From positions 1-46,438 of the forward strand of contig JAQZBU010000010.1 in the NCBI GenBank assembly GCA_029237735.1: DNA of 46,438 nucleotides, given 5' to 3'. The notes under the pieces are model-generated. The model worked only from the letters and a program-made list of their open reading frames with translations, was not told where the DNA came from and did no database searches. The position numbers were made by a program, and so were the translations under genes. The DNA comes from Ramlibacter sp. GTDB lineage: Bacteria; Pseudomonadota; Gammaproteobacteria; Burkholderiales; Burkholderiaceae_C. Shown one piece after another: positions 36,828 through 45,309 of this stretch (position 1 is the first letter of the stretch; every line of letters begins with the position of its first letter).

Positions 36828-37427
36828 ATGACTCGGGTGATCGAGATGTGCAACAGCTTGTCGAAGCTGTTTGCGTGGGCCGGCGGCGCGGTGCTGCTCT
36901 GCAGCGCTGCCTTGATCTCGCTGGACGTAGTGTTCCGCGCGTTGTTCAAGGCCACGATTTTCGAAAGCTTCGAACTCTCCACCTATGCGTTCGCCATCGC
37001 AACCGCCTTCGGCCTGGCATTCGCGCTGTCCACCAAGGCTCACATTCGCATCGAAGTTGTATACAACGCGCTGCCGCTGCGGCTTCGCGCCTGGCTGGAC
37101 GTGATGTCATACGCCGTGCTCTCACTGGCTGCCGGCGTATTGCTTTATTGGTGTGCCGTGACAGTATTCGCGAATGCGCAGGCCGGTGCACGCTCGAACT
37201 CGGCGCTGAGCGTCCCACTGGCGATTCCCCAGGGATTGTGGCTTGCGGGCTTGGCCTGGTTCGCACTGGTCGCCCTCATCGGTACGTTGGCCGGCGTCTG
37301 GACCCTCTTGCGCAAAGGCCCGCACGCCGCGAGTTCGATGCTGGGCGTGGCATCGCTGCAGGAGGAAATCGAGGCGAACGCGCCCGACCTGCCCACACCC
37401 GCGGCGGGTATGGAGAGGGCTGCCTGA
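36828..37427 (+). CDS. dctQ: TRAP transporter small permease (DctQ type)
   Basis: 199 residues from ATG 36828 after AAGAAAAGG. Four membrane helices are present: FAWAGGAVLLCSAALISLDVVFRALF, FAIATAFGLAFALS, MSYAVLSLAAGVLLYWCAV and PQGLWLAGLAWFALVALIGTLAGVW. KAHIRIEVVYNALP is the usual DctQ signature. It completes a tripartite importer of organic acids with DctM and DctP. Its stop overlaps the dctM start by one base (TGATG). A perfect palindrome GTTGTATACAAC lies inside the gene. Confidence 0.93.
   Translation: MTRVIEMCNSLSKLFAWAGGAVLLCSAALISLDVVFRALFKATIFESFELSTYAFAIATAFGLAFALSTKAHIRIEVVYNALPLRLRAWLDVMSYAVLSLAAGVLLYWCAVTVFANAQAGARSNSALSVPLAIPQGLWLAGLAWFALVALIGTLAGVWTLLRKGPHAASSMLGVASLQEEIEANAPDLPTPAAGMERAA
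37056..37067. promoter_or_regulatory. Intragenic perfect palindrome GTTGTATACAAC in dctQ
   Basis: A perfect 12-base palindrome resembling FCD-type GntR operators, read as codons within dctQ (encodes VVYN). It lies 270 bases after the imperfect version 5' of the gene. Functional use is inferred, not shown. Confidence 0.35.
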
Positions 37428-38722
37428 TGCTGACCGTTTCGCTGCTGGGGCTTCTCTTGCTGGCTGCCAGCAGCTTGTTCGTCGCCGCCGTATTGGGCTT
37501 GCTCGCCGGTGGCCTGGCCAGCTTCTATTCGCCGCTCCCCCTGATCCGCGGCCTGGGCGAAATCGCCTGGACTTCGAGCGCGGATTTCGTGCTGGTCGCC
37601 ATTCCCATGTTCATCCTGATGGGAGAACTGCTGCTTCGCTCGGGCGTAACCGACGCAATGTACGAAGCCCTCGATCGCTGGGTCGGGCACATTCCCGGCG
37701 GGCTGATGCACACCAACGTTGCCGCATCGGCGCTCTTCGCGGCCACGTCCGGCTCGAGCATCGCGACGGCCGCGACGATCGGAACCGTATCGCTGCCCAA
37801 CATGGTCCGCTTCGGGTACAACCCCGCGCTTTTCCTGGGCACCGTCGCCGCCGGCGGCACGCTGGGCATCCTCATTCCACCCAGCATCAATATGGTGATT
37901 TACGGCGCGCTTTCGGAAACGGCCGTCTCGGATCTTTACCTCGCTGCCCTGATCCCCGGTGCGCTGATGGCGCTGCTGTTCTCGGCCTTCGTCTTTGCCG
38001 CCTGCGTTGTGCGGCCCGGGCTGGCACCGCGCACGGCGGCTTCCGCCTGGCGCGAGCGCTTTTCCGCGCTCATCCACTTGCTGCCGCCGCTCGTGCTGTT
38101 CCTGCTCGTCGTCGGCTCCATTTATGCGGGCCTGGCGACGCCCACCGAGGCATCCGCCCTGGGCGTCATGGGTTCCCTCGCGCTCGTCATCGCGCGCCGG
38201 CGCCTTACCGTGACCCTGCTGCTTCGTGCTTTCGAGGGCACGGTTCGCACCACCGCGATGGTGATGCTGATCGTCACGGCGGCGTTCTTCCTGAACTTCG
38301 TCCTTTCGACCCTCGGCATCACCGACATTGCGGTCAAACTCGTGTCGGGCCTCTCCTGGCACCCCATGGCCGTGCTGGCTGCCATTGTCCTGCTCTACCT
38401 GGTGCTTGGCTGTTTCGTGGAGACGCTCACACTGATGATCGCGACCACGCCCATCATCGTCCCCATCATCAAGCAATTGGGCTTCAGTCCCGTATGGTTC
38501 GGCGTGGTGTTCGTCATCCTGATCGAGGCCGCCTTGATCACGCCCCCCATCGGCATGAATCTCTTCGTGGTTCAGTCACTGCGAAACGGCGGGCCGTTCC
38601 GGGACGTGGTTGTCGGCTCGCTTCCGTTCGTGGCGATCATGCTCGTGATGATCGTCCTGCTGGCTGCGTTTCCATCCATGGCGCTCTGGCTGCCATCCGT
38701 CTTCGCCGCGAGCAGGGGCTGA
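37427..38722 (+). CDS. dctM: TRAP transporter large permease (DctM type)
   Basis: 431 residues from ATG 37427; the longer frame from 36764 overlaps dctQ out of phase. About 12 membrane helices are predicted by eye. Family motifs are MFILMGELLLRSGVTDAMYEALDRWVGHIPGGL, AASALFAATSGSSIATAATIGTV, GGTLGILIPPSINMVIYGAL, IYAGLATPTEASALGV and AALITPPIGMNLFVVQSL. It forms the transport channel, sodium-driven in this family. It overlaps dctQ by one base and is followed 56 bases later by dctP. Confidence 0.95.
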   Translation: MLTVSLLGLLLLAASSLFVAAVLGLLAGGLASFYSPLPLIRGLGEIAWTSSADFVLVAIPMFILMGELLLRSGVTDAMYEALDRWVGHIPGGLMHTNVAASALFAATSGSSIATAATIGTVSLPNMVRFGYNPALFLGTVAAGGTLGILIPPSINMVIYGALSETAVSDLYLAALIPGALMALLFSAFVFAACVVRPGLAPRTAASAWRERFSALIHLLPPLVLFLLVVGSIYAGLATPTEASALGVMGSLALVIARRRLTVTLLLRAFEGTVRTTAMVMLIVTAAFFLNFVLSTLGITDIAVKLVSGLSWHPMAVLAAIVLLYLVLGCFVETLTLMIATTPIIVPIIKQLGFSPVWFGVVFVILIEAALITPPIGMNLFVVQSLRNGGPFRDVVVGSLPFVAIMLVMIVLLAAFPSMALWLPSVFAASRG

Positions 38723-38778
38723 CCCCGCGCAGCGCATCCCGTTCCTTCCTTTCAACCACCACACCCCGGAGTCCCCGC

Positions 38779-39831
38779 ATGAAACATCATCTCTCCGCCG
38801 TCCTCGCCACCATGGTCCTTGCGCTGCCCGGTCTCTCCCACGCGCAGGGGAGTCCGAAGGTCAACCTGCAAGTGGTGGGGAACATCGGCATCACTACGCA
38901 GTTCAAGGAACTGGAACAGCCGTTCTGGACGAAGGACATACCTGCAGCGACCGGCGGCTCCGTGGTCGCGACCATCAAGCCGTGGAACGAGATGGGCCTG
39001 AAGGGCAACGAAGTATTCAAGATGCTCTCGCAAGGCGTCTTCGACGTCGGAACCAGCCAGCTGGGGTTTGTGGCCGGTGACGCGCCTATCAATGATGCAA
39101 CCGACCTGGCGGGCGTCTCCGAAACGCTGGAAACCTTTCGGGAGGTGACGCAGAAATTCCGGCCCACGCTGGAAAAGTATTACGAGAGCCAGCTCAAGGT
39201 AAAGGTGTTGGGCATGTTCTCCTACCAGGCGCAGGTGCTCTACTGCCGCAACGAACTCAAGGGCCTGGCCGACCTCAAGGGGCGCAAGATTCGCACTTCC
39301 GGTGCCTCGCAAGCCGACTTCGTGAGCTATTTCGGCGGCTCGGGCATCAACATGGCATTCGGCGAAGTGCAGCAGGCGCTGCAGAACGGCGTCATCGATT
39401 GCGCCATCACCGGGACGCTGGGCGGCTACAAGGCCAAGTGGTATGAGGGCGCGAAGTACCTGTATCCGCTTCCCATCAACTGGGGCGCGGGGCTGTCGGC
39501 CATCAACCTGAACAGCTGGAAGAAGCTCTCACCCGCGCAGCAGCAGACCCTGCAGACCGAGTACGCCAGGCTCGAAAAGGAAATCTTCGAACAGAACAAG
39601 CGTGAGCACAACATCGGGCTGGCCTGCAACACCGGCACCGGCCCGTGCCCGGAAGGCCCGGCGGCGAAGATGGTGCTGGTGCCGGTGTCCCCGGCGGACG
39701 CCGAACTGCGCCGAGAAGCCCTGCTGCGCCAGGTGCTCCCGCGCTGGGCAACCCGGTGCGGCGCCGAGTGCGTGAAGACCTGGAACGATACCGTTGGCAA
39801 GGTGGTCAATCTGGTCGCCAAGGCCAACTGA
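38779..39831 (+). CDS. dctP: TRAP transporter periplasmic solute receptor (DctP type)
   Basis: 350 residues from ATG 38779, with a signal peptide (HHLSAVLATMVLALPGLSHAQ) cleaved after SHA. DctP-type folds are visible in FKMLSQGVFDVGTSQLGFVAGDAP, MFSYQAQVLYCRNELKGLADLKGRKIRTSGASQADFVSYFGG and EVQQALQNGVIDCAITGTLGG. The Arg in KIRTSG normally binds the carboxylate of the ligand. The extra C-terminal CNTGTGPCPEG and RCGAEC segments contain paired cysteines. Ligand: probably an organic acid; the class is unknown. Confidence 0.93.
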   Translation: MKHHLSAVLATMVLALPGLSHAQGSPKVNLQVVGNIGITTQFKELEQPFWTKDIPAATGGSVVATIKPWNEMGLKGNEVFKMLSQGVFDVGTSQLGFVAGDAPINDATDLAGVSETLETFREVTQKFRPTLEKYYESQLKVKVLGMFSYQAQVLYCRNELKGLADLKGRKIRTSGASQADFVSYFGGSGINMAFGEVQQALQNGVIDCAITGTLGGYKAKWYEGAKYLYPLPINWGAGLSAINLNSWKKLSPAQQQTLQTEYARLEKEIFEQNKREHNIGLACNTGTGPCPEGPAAKMVLVPVSPADAELRREALLRQVLPRWATRCGAECVKTWNDTVGKVVNLVAKAN

Positions 39832-39837
39832 TCCCCG

Positions 39838-40749
39838 TTGACACCGCCCGCTGCGCCTGCGCCGAGGGTCGCCCTGATCTACGCCATGCTGATGGCGATC
39901 ATGGTGACCTGGGCGCTGAATGTCACTGTCATCAAGGCGCTGAGCTCGCTGCTCGACGAGATCTGGGTCGCCACCTCGCGAATGATCGTGGCCCTGGTGG
40001 TGCTCACCGTGCTGGTGCTGTTGCGTGACAGGCGCCTGCCGACCCTTGACCGGCGGCAGTGGGGGGGATTGGCGCTCGCCAGCTTCCTCATGGTGTACCT
40101 CAACCAGCTTCTGTTCACGCATGGCATGCAGACGTCTTCGGCCTCCGGCGCGGCGTTGCTGATGGCGCTGTCTCCCGCGATCGCCGTGGCGGTGTCCGCC
40201 GCGTTGTTCCGGGAACGTATTCACGCACTGCGGTTGTTCGGTCTCGCGCTCGGTTTTTCGGGCGTTGCACTCGTGATCCTCAACCGCGAGGGATCCTCCG
40301 GGGTCTTTTCCGGGGTGGGGGAGTTGACGGTGTTGGCGGCCCTGATTGTGTTCGTGCTCGGCGGGGCCATGGTGCAGCGGCTTGCCCGGCAGCTCGATTC
40401 GCTGGTGATCGGCTGGGCCATCTACGCCTGCGGAACGGCGATGCTGGTGGTGCACGCGATGGCGACCAACGACGGACGAGCCTTGCCTGCGCAGGCACTG
40501 GATGCCTGGACATGGGTGCTGGTGTTGTACTCCGGCGTGCTGGGAACGGCCATCACGAACGTGGGGTGGTACTACGCCATCGCCACCGTGGGCATGTCGA
40601 AGTCGTACCTGTTCTTCTACTGGCTTCCCATTTTCGGCATCGGCTTCGCGGCAGTCTTTCTCGGCGAGTCGCTATCGGTGTGGCACCTCGTGGGCCTGGT
40701 CGCGGTGATCGTCGGCACGCGCCTGGGCACGCGATCCATGGTTCGCTGA
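39838..40749 (+). CDS. EamA/DMT-family transporter
   Basis: 303 residues from TTG 39838, or shorter from an ATG at 39886; no clear ribosome-binding site decides. Ten membrane helices and two EamA repeats are visible, with LIYAMLMAIMVTWALNVTVIKALSSLLDEIWVATSRMIVALVV and YAIATVGMSKSYLFFYWLPIFGIGFAAVFLGESLSVWHLVGLVAVIVGTRLGTRS. Such proteins often export amino acids or drug-like molecules. It lies 6 bases after dctP, probably same operon. It converges on the MmgE/PrpD gene with only 5 bases between stops. Confidence 0.9.
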   Translation: MTPPAAPAPRVALIYAMLMAIMVTWALNVTVIKALSSLLDEIWVATSRMIVALVVLTVLVLLRDRRLPTLDRRQWGGLALASFLMVYLNQLLFTHGMQTSSASGAALLMALSPAIAVAVSAALFRERIHALRLFGLALGFSGVALVILNREGSSGVFSGVGELTVLAALIVFVLGGAMVQRLARQLDSLVIGWAIYACGTAMLVVHAMATNDGRALPAQALDAWTWVLVLYSGVLGTAITNVGWYYAIATVGMSKSYLFFYWLPIFGIGFAAVFLGESLSVWHLVGLVAVIVGTRLGTRSMVR

Positions 40750-40754
40750 CGGCG

Positions 40755-42182
40755 TCAGGCGGACGCCTGGCCCCTGAGGAAGGTCAGCAATGGCGCGCAG
40801 TCGTTCGCGTCAGGCATTTGGCCGACCCAGCTGATCATCGCGTCGGACGATGATTCGGCCTCGGGCGACTTTGCGCGGGTCAGGTGCAGGGCTCGCCTGA
40901 ATTTGGCCTCACGTTCCTGCGCCGAGAGCGGCAGCAGAGGGTGGCCCCACGCATAGGGGATGTCGCGCTCAAACACTCGTCCATCGGTGAGTTCGAGCCG
41001 GACGTGCTGGGGATAGAAGGCGTTGGCGTTCGGGTTCGGCACTTCATGCACCTTGACCTTGCGCGCCAGCGCTTCGATGGCCGGGTCGCAGAGGCGCTCC
41101 GGCCGAAAGCTGGAAGGATCGACGTCGCCGTGCAGCAGCTCGCTCGCGGAAACGAAGGGCACGCACAGGCGTGCGTAGTTGGGCGGCGGGTTGCTGATCA
41201 TCGGGCGACCCACCAGACGCAGGCCCAGCGGCGGCATGCCCACCGCGATCGAGCGCACGGCGTCCCCGACCGTCTCGCGTGCGAGTCCCAGTTCCGCCTG
41301 CAGCACGCGCAGGGCGTGGATGGCCCCGTGCGTGACGCGGCCACTGGGAAAGGGCTTGATCGACAGCTGGGTCACTTTCCATGGCGCACCGATCTGCGCG
41401 AGCGCCTCGGGCAGCGCGTTTTCGCTCTCGAAGTTGCGATAGAACCCGAAGCGGCCGTCCAGCACCTGCACGGGGGCCGTGATTCCGAGCGCGGCCATGT
41501 CATACGCCTGCACGGCGTTGCGGGCGGCAAAGCCCATCTGCATTGCCAGCATCATCGAACCTTCTTCGTGGGCCTGCATGGGACCGCACACCTGTGAATA
41601 GCCGATGCCGAACGCATAACGCAGCTGGTCGCGCGTCAATGGCGTGAGGCAGGCGAGGGCGGCAATGGCGGAGAACACTCCCGTCGTCGCCGGCCGGAAG
41701 AAGAACATGGCACTGCGGCTGGCCAGTGCCAGCGTGCACGAGACCTCGAGCGCGACGATGAACGCCCGGAGCAGGTCCTTGCCGGACGGCGGCGCGCCTG
41801 TCGCGGCGAGTTGCTCCGCCCGGGCCATCAGCGCTGCGAAGATGGGCGCTGTAGGAAGCACGACACCCGGCTCGTACACGCAGTCATATTCGAGCGCGTG
41901 GCACTGGTACCCGTTGAGCAGCGCCGCCACGGGGGCGGTGGTACGGAACGATGTATTCCAGACGGATGAGTGGCTTGCCTCGCCGCTGCCCCAGCCTTTG
42001 GCCGCCTGGACCATCTCCGCCATCTTCGGCGCCAGCTTGCCGGCGCAGGCGACGCCCACGGTGTCCAGAAAGAAAACCTTGCCTGCCTCGATGGCCTCCG
42101 GGGGCAGGTCCTCGTAGCGGGTCTCCAGGATCAGGTCCAGGAAACGCTCGATGGAATCGCTATACACGGGAGTTTCTGACAT
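40755..42182 (-). CDS. MmgE/PrpD family protein
   Basis: 475 residues from ATG 42182; the longer frame lies across the crotonase gene. The family includes 2-methylcitrate dehydratase, cis-aconitate decarboxylase and relatives. Typical parts are EAIEAGKVFFLDTVGVACAG, LLNGYQCHALEYDCVYEPGVVLPTAPIFAALM, RYAFGIGYSQVCGPMQAHEEGSMMLAMQMGFAARNAVQAYDMA and KPFPSGRVTHGAIHAL. The usual HALxxDD site reads HALEYDC, so residues differ from standard PrpD. It starts 4 bases after the crotonase stop and is probably co-translated. Substrate unknown; a link to propionate metabolism is not supported by neighbours. Confidence 0.9.
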   Translation of the reverse strand: MSETPVYSDSIERFLDLILETRYEDLPPEAIEAGKVFFLDTVGVACAGKLAPKMAEMVQAAKGWGSGEASHSSVWNTSFRTTAPVAALLNGYQCHALEYDCVYEPGVVLPTAPIFAALMARAEQLAATGAPPSGKDLLRAFIVALEVSCTLALASRSAMFFFRPATTGVFSAIAALACLTPLTRDQLRYAFGIGYSQVCGPMQAHEEGSMMLAMQMGFAARNAVQAYDMAALGITAPVQVLDGRFGFYRNFESENALPEALAQIGAPWKVTQLSIKPFPSGRVTHGAIHALRVLQAELGLARETVGDAVRSIAVGMPPLGLRLVGRPMISNPPPNYARLCVPFVSASELLHGDVDPSSFRPERLCDPAIEALARKVKVHEVPNPNANAFYPQHVRLELTDGRVFERDIPYAWGHPLLPLSAQEREAKFRRALHLTRAKSPEAESSSDAMISWVGQMPDANDCAPLLTFLRGQASA

Positions 42183-42186
42183 CAAA

Positions 42187-42981
42187 TCAATCCTTGCCCC
42201 GGCGGTGCGAGGGGAAAATGGCCTTGCGTTTTTGCAGGAAGGCATCGCGGCCTTCATGAAAATCGGGCTTTGAGAACAAGGCGGCAAACTCAGCCTCGGC
42301 TTGTTGCAGGGACTGCGAATCGCGCGATTCGGCGGCCGCCAGCGCTCGCTTGAGCGCCATGTTGGCGTCCAGTGAGTTGGCGCATATCGCAGCCACCAGC
42401 GCAGCGCAGGCGCCTTCGAATTCCGCGGCCGGGTAGAGCGTGTTGGCCAGGCCGGCAGAGACGCCGCGCTGCGCGTTCCAGATCTGTCCGCCGAACAGCA
42501 GTTCACCGGCATTGCCCTTGCCGCAGGCGCGCAGCAGGCGAGTCACATCGTCGGGGTGATACGAAAGGCCGAGCCTGGCGGGCGTGATGCCGAATGTCGC
42601 GCGGTCGCTCGCGATGCGGATGTCGCAGCCCAGGGCGAGCGCGACGCCGCCACCTACACAGGGGCCGTCAATGAGCGCCAGCGTCGGGAAGGGGCAGGCC
42701 GCAATCGCGTTGACGGCGGCCCGGATCTCGGCGTTGGCCTTGAGCGACTCGGCAGTCGTCGAAAACGTCGATTCAAATTCGCTGATGTCCGCTCCGGCGG
42801 CGAAGCAGCCGGGCGCCGCGCTCTGCAGCGTGAGGGCGCGGATGCCCGCGTGCGCGACCGCCTGTGCCACCAGCTCTGGAACCGCGCGCCACATCGCACG
42901 CGATACCGCATTCTTGCGGCTCGGGTTGTCGATGAACAGCCGCGCTACGGGGCCGTCCTGCTGAAGATGGATCAATGTCAT
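42187..42981 (-). CDS. Crotonase (enoyl-CoA hydratase/isomerase) family protein, atypical active site
   Basis: 264 residues from ATG 42981. The crotonase fold is clear: CFAAGADISEFES (oxyanion hole), DGPCVGGGVALALGCDIRIASDRATFGITPARLGL, and KPDFHEGRDAFLQKRKAIF at the C-terminus. The two catalytic Glu of true hydratases (E144 and E164 in rat) correspond to Ala114 and Pro134 here, so simple hydration is unlikely; YHPDD at 141-145 may supply other residues. It uses a CoA thioester, consistent with the nearby CoA ligase. It is divergent from a deacetylase gene across 94 bases. Confidence 0.88.
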   Translation of the reverse strand: MTLIHLQQDGPVARLFIDNPSRKNAVSRAMWRAVPELVAQAVAHAGIRALTLQSAAPGCFAAGADISEFESTFSTTAESLKANAEIRAAVNAIAACPFPTLALIDGPCVGGGVALALGCDIRIASDRATFGITPARLGLSYHPDDVTRLLRACGKGNAGELLFGGQIWNAQRGVSAGLANTLYPAAEFEGACAALVAAICANSLDANMALKRALAAAESRDSQSLQQAEAEFAALFSKPDFHEGRDAFLQKRKAIFPSHRRGKD

Positions 42982-43035
42982 GCCCTTGCCTGGTTTGGCG
43001 CGCCCTTGAAGTGCGCGCCACGATGCATCATAATA

Positions 43036-43051
43036 TGTCCGTACAACTTTG
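43036..43051 (-). promoter_or_regulatory. CAAAGTTGTACGGACA motif in the second divergent promoter region
   Basis: On the minus strand this reads CAAAGTTGTACGGACA and matches CAAAGTTGTCCGGTTA upstream of dctQ in 13 of 16 bases. It lies between the crotonase and deacetylase genes. A shared operator is an inference. Confidence 0.4.
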
Positions 43052-43075
43052 CGCAAGCCACTACGCGAGGACTCC

Positions 43076-43963
43076 ATGAAATTCCAGAAGGCCGCCAAGG
43101 CCTACCCTTGGCCCCAGGATGCGCACCTGGCGCTGTCGATCGTCGTAAACGTGGAAGAAGGCGCCGAGGCCAACATCCAGGACGGCGACAAATATCCCGA
43201 GCCCGTCGACGAGATGGGCATTGCGCTCAAGCGCCCCATGCGCAACCTGGGCAACGAATCGAATTACCAGTATGGGATCAAGCGCGGTGCGCCCCGGGTC
43301 ATGCGCCTCCTGCAGGAGCACGAGATTCCCGTCACGTTCACGGCCTGCGCGCTGGCGCTCGAGCGCGCGCCTGAGTTCACCCGGGAGATCGTGCGGCAGG
43401 GTCATGAGGTTACCTCGCATGGCTACCGCTGGTCGCACCAGTTCAACATGAACGAGGAGGACGAGCGCGCGTATATCCGCAAGGCGGCGGATTCGATCCA
43501 GCAGAGCACGGGGCGACGACCGGTGGGTTGGCTGTCGCGTTACCTGACGACACCCAACACCCGCCGCCTGCTGGTGGAGGAGGGGTTCAAGTACCACATG
43601 GATGACCTGAGCGACGACGAACCGTTCTGGGATCACCATGAAGGCAAGCCCATCGTGGTGCTGCCCTACCAGGTGGACAACAACGATATGAAGATGTGGT
43701 CCGAGCCTTCCTACACGCCGGACCAGTGGCTCAAGTACGCCATCGACAACTTCGAGTGGGCGCTTCGGGAAGGCGAACACGAAGTCAATGTCATGTCCAT
43801 CGGCCTGCACCTGCGCATCATCGGGCGCCCCGGCCGCATCTGGGCGCTGGAGAAATTCCTGGCGCACGTCAAGCAGCGCAGCCTTAAGCCCCACGGGCCC
43901 TGGATAGCGACTCGCGAAGCGATTGCGGAGCACTTTGCGCGCCACGTTCCCTTTCGCGCCTGA
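43076..43963 (+). CDS. Polysaccharide-deacetylase family protein, PuuE/allantoinase-like
   Basis: 295 residues from ATG 43076 preceded by GCGAGG. The NodB-like barrel is recognisable: LALSIVVNVEEGAEANI, with Glu27-Glu28 at the usual metal-site motif 1, TSHGYRWSH (His115...His121) at motif 2, and RRPVGWLSRYLTTPNTRRLLVEEGFKYHMDD. This matches the PuuE/chitooligosaccharide-deacetylase-like branch, whose members hydrolyse cyclic or N-acyl amides such as allantoin. It may open a cyclic amide, consistent with a nearby amidase. It ends 25 bases before the amidase stop (convergent). Confidence 0.88.
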   Translation: MKFQKAAKAYPWPQDAHLALSIVVNVEEGAEANIQDGDKYPEPVDEMGIALKRPMRNLGNESNYQYGIKRGAPRVMRLLQEHEIPVTFTACALALERAPEFTREIVRQGHEVTSHGYRWSHQFNMNEEDERAYIRKAADSIQQSTGRRPVGWLSRYLTTPNTRRLLVEEGFKYHMDDLSDDEPFWDHHEGKPIVVLPYQVDNNDMKMWSEPSYTPDQWLKYAIDNFEWALREGEHEVNVMSIGLHLRIIGRPGRIWALEKFLAHVKQRSLKPHGPWIATREAIAEHFARHVPFRA

Positions 43964-43988
43964 GGCGGCGCAACGCTCCGCCACCGAA

Positions 43989-45287
43989 CTAGGCTTGATC
44001 TGAAGATGCGCCCGGCTCGCGCAGTGCGTCTTCCGCACGCAGGGCGGCATCGAGCAATTCGAAGTCCGCGCCTCGCCGCCCGATCATTTGTAGGCCGACG
44101 GGCAGCCGGCCGGCCGCCACAGGAAGCGGCAGGCTGATCGCGGGAGCGCCCGACATATTGGCCAGCGCCGTGAAATCTGCCTGGTTACTCGGAACCGGCC
44201 CGTCCATGGGAAACGCAGTTTGCGGCGTCGTGGGCAACAGCAAGCCGTCGAACGGGGCGATGGTGCGAGTCAGCCATTGGCCGGCCTGCACTGCGATAGT
44301 CAGAGAGCGGGCCAGGTCGGTGGCGCTGCGCGCCGCGGCATAGTCGACCATCGCGAGCAGGTCCTCCGGCACCTCGGCGCGGCGGTGCGCCAGAACAGGC
44401 GCGAGCGTGTTGTGCAATTCGGCCTCGCTCAGCAGCAACCCTGCGCGGCGTACGCGTGTCAATAGATTGCCGGGCACCTGGACAGGCCTCAATTCGAAGC
44501 CAGCGCGGCGCAACTGTTCGAGCCCGCCTTCGTAAGCGGCGACCACCTCGGGGTCGGCACCCATTTCGGCCGCATTGGCTGCGAAGGCGAACACACGCCC
44601 GCCATTCGCGTGCAATGCCGCAGGTTGTCCATGCTCGCTCAAGATCGCGAATGCATGAATCACATCCTCCACGCTCCTGGCCAGAACTCCCACATGGTCC
44701 AGCAGGCGGCACAGCGGCATCACGCCGTCCACCGGCAGCTCATCGAATCCCGGCTTGAACCCAACCACACCGCAATAAGAGGCGGGCACGCGGACCGAGC
44801 CCATGGTGTCGGTGCCCAGCGCGACCCCGCACAGGCCGGCTGCCACGGCCGCACCCGAGCCGCCGCTCGAGCCGCCGGGGGTGTGGGTCGGACGATGCGG
44901 GTTGTAGCAGTTGCCGAAATCGGCGTTGTGATTGGTGGCGCCCAGCGCCATCGCATGCATGTTGAGCTTGCCCAGGCACACCAGTCCCGCCGCCTTGAGC
45001 CGCGCAACGACCGGAGCATCCTCGGTGCAAGCTTGCGCGTGGAGCGCTCGCAATCCGGAGTGCGACGGCAGGCCGCGCACGTCCATGTTGTCCTTGACGG
45101 CGAAGGTCGTTCCCGCGAGGGGCGAGGGGCGACCCGAGTCGGACGGTGCAGCCGTGGCGATCACATCCACGAAGGCGTTGAGGCGCGGATTCTCCTTGGC
45201 AATGGCCTCGAGTTGCTCACGCAGCAAATTGGCAGGCAACAGTGCCTGGCTCGCGATCAGCCGCGCCTGGGCCGACGCGCTCTCCAT
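43989..45287 (-). CDS. Amidase-signature family enzyme
   Basis: 432 residues from ATG 45287; a GTG at 45303 is an alternative start. It hydrolyses an amide to acid and ammonia. The Lys-cisSer-Ser triad is visible as Lys65 (FAVKDN), Ser140 (GGSSGGSGAAVAAG) and Ser164 (GTDTMGSVRVPASYCGVVGFKP). The usual GTDTGGS reads GTDTMGS. Further family parts are LVCLGKLNMHAMALGATN and FDGLLLPTTPQTAF. It starts 22 bases after the CoA-ligase stop, so both are probably in one transcript. Substrate not predicted. Confidence 0.93.
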   Translation of the reverse strand: MESASAQARLIASQALLPANLLREQLEAIAKENPRLNAFVDVIATAAPSDSGRPSPLAGTTFAVKDNMDVRGLPSHSGLRALHAQACTEDAPVVARLKAAGLVCLGKLNMHAMALGATNHNADFGNCYNPHRPTHTPGGSSGGSGAAVAAGLCGVALGTDTMGSVRVPASYCGVVGFKPGFDELPVDGVMPLCRLLDHVGVLARSVEDVIHAFAILSEHGQPAALHANGGRVFAFAANAAEMGADPEVVAAYEGGLEQLRRAGFELRPVQVPGNLLTRVRRAGLLLSEAELHNTLAPVLAHRRAEVPEDLLAMVDYAAARSATDLARSLTIAVQAGQWLTRTIAPFDGLLLPTTPQTAFPMDGPVPSNQADFTALANMSGAPAISLPLPVAAGRLPVGLQMIGRRGADFELLDAALRAEDALREPGASSDQA

Positions 45288-45309
45288 CAGCAGACCGGCG
45301 TTCACACCG

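Noticed and set aside
37145..38476. 443-residue open frame antisense to dctM
   Set aside because: Composition is Gly/Gln/Arg/His-rich shadow; dctM motifs are intact on the other strand.
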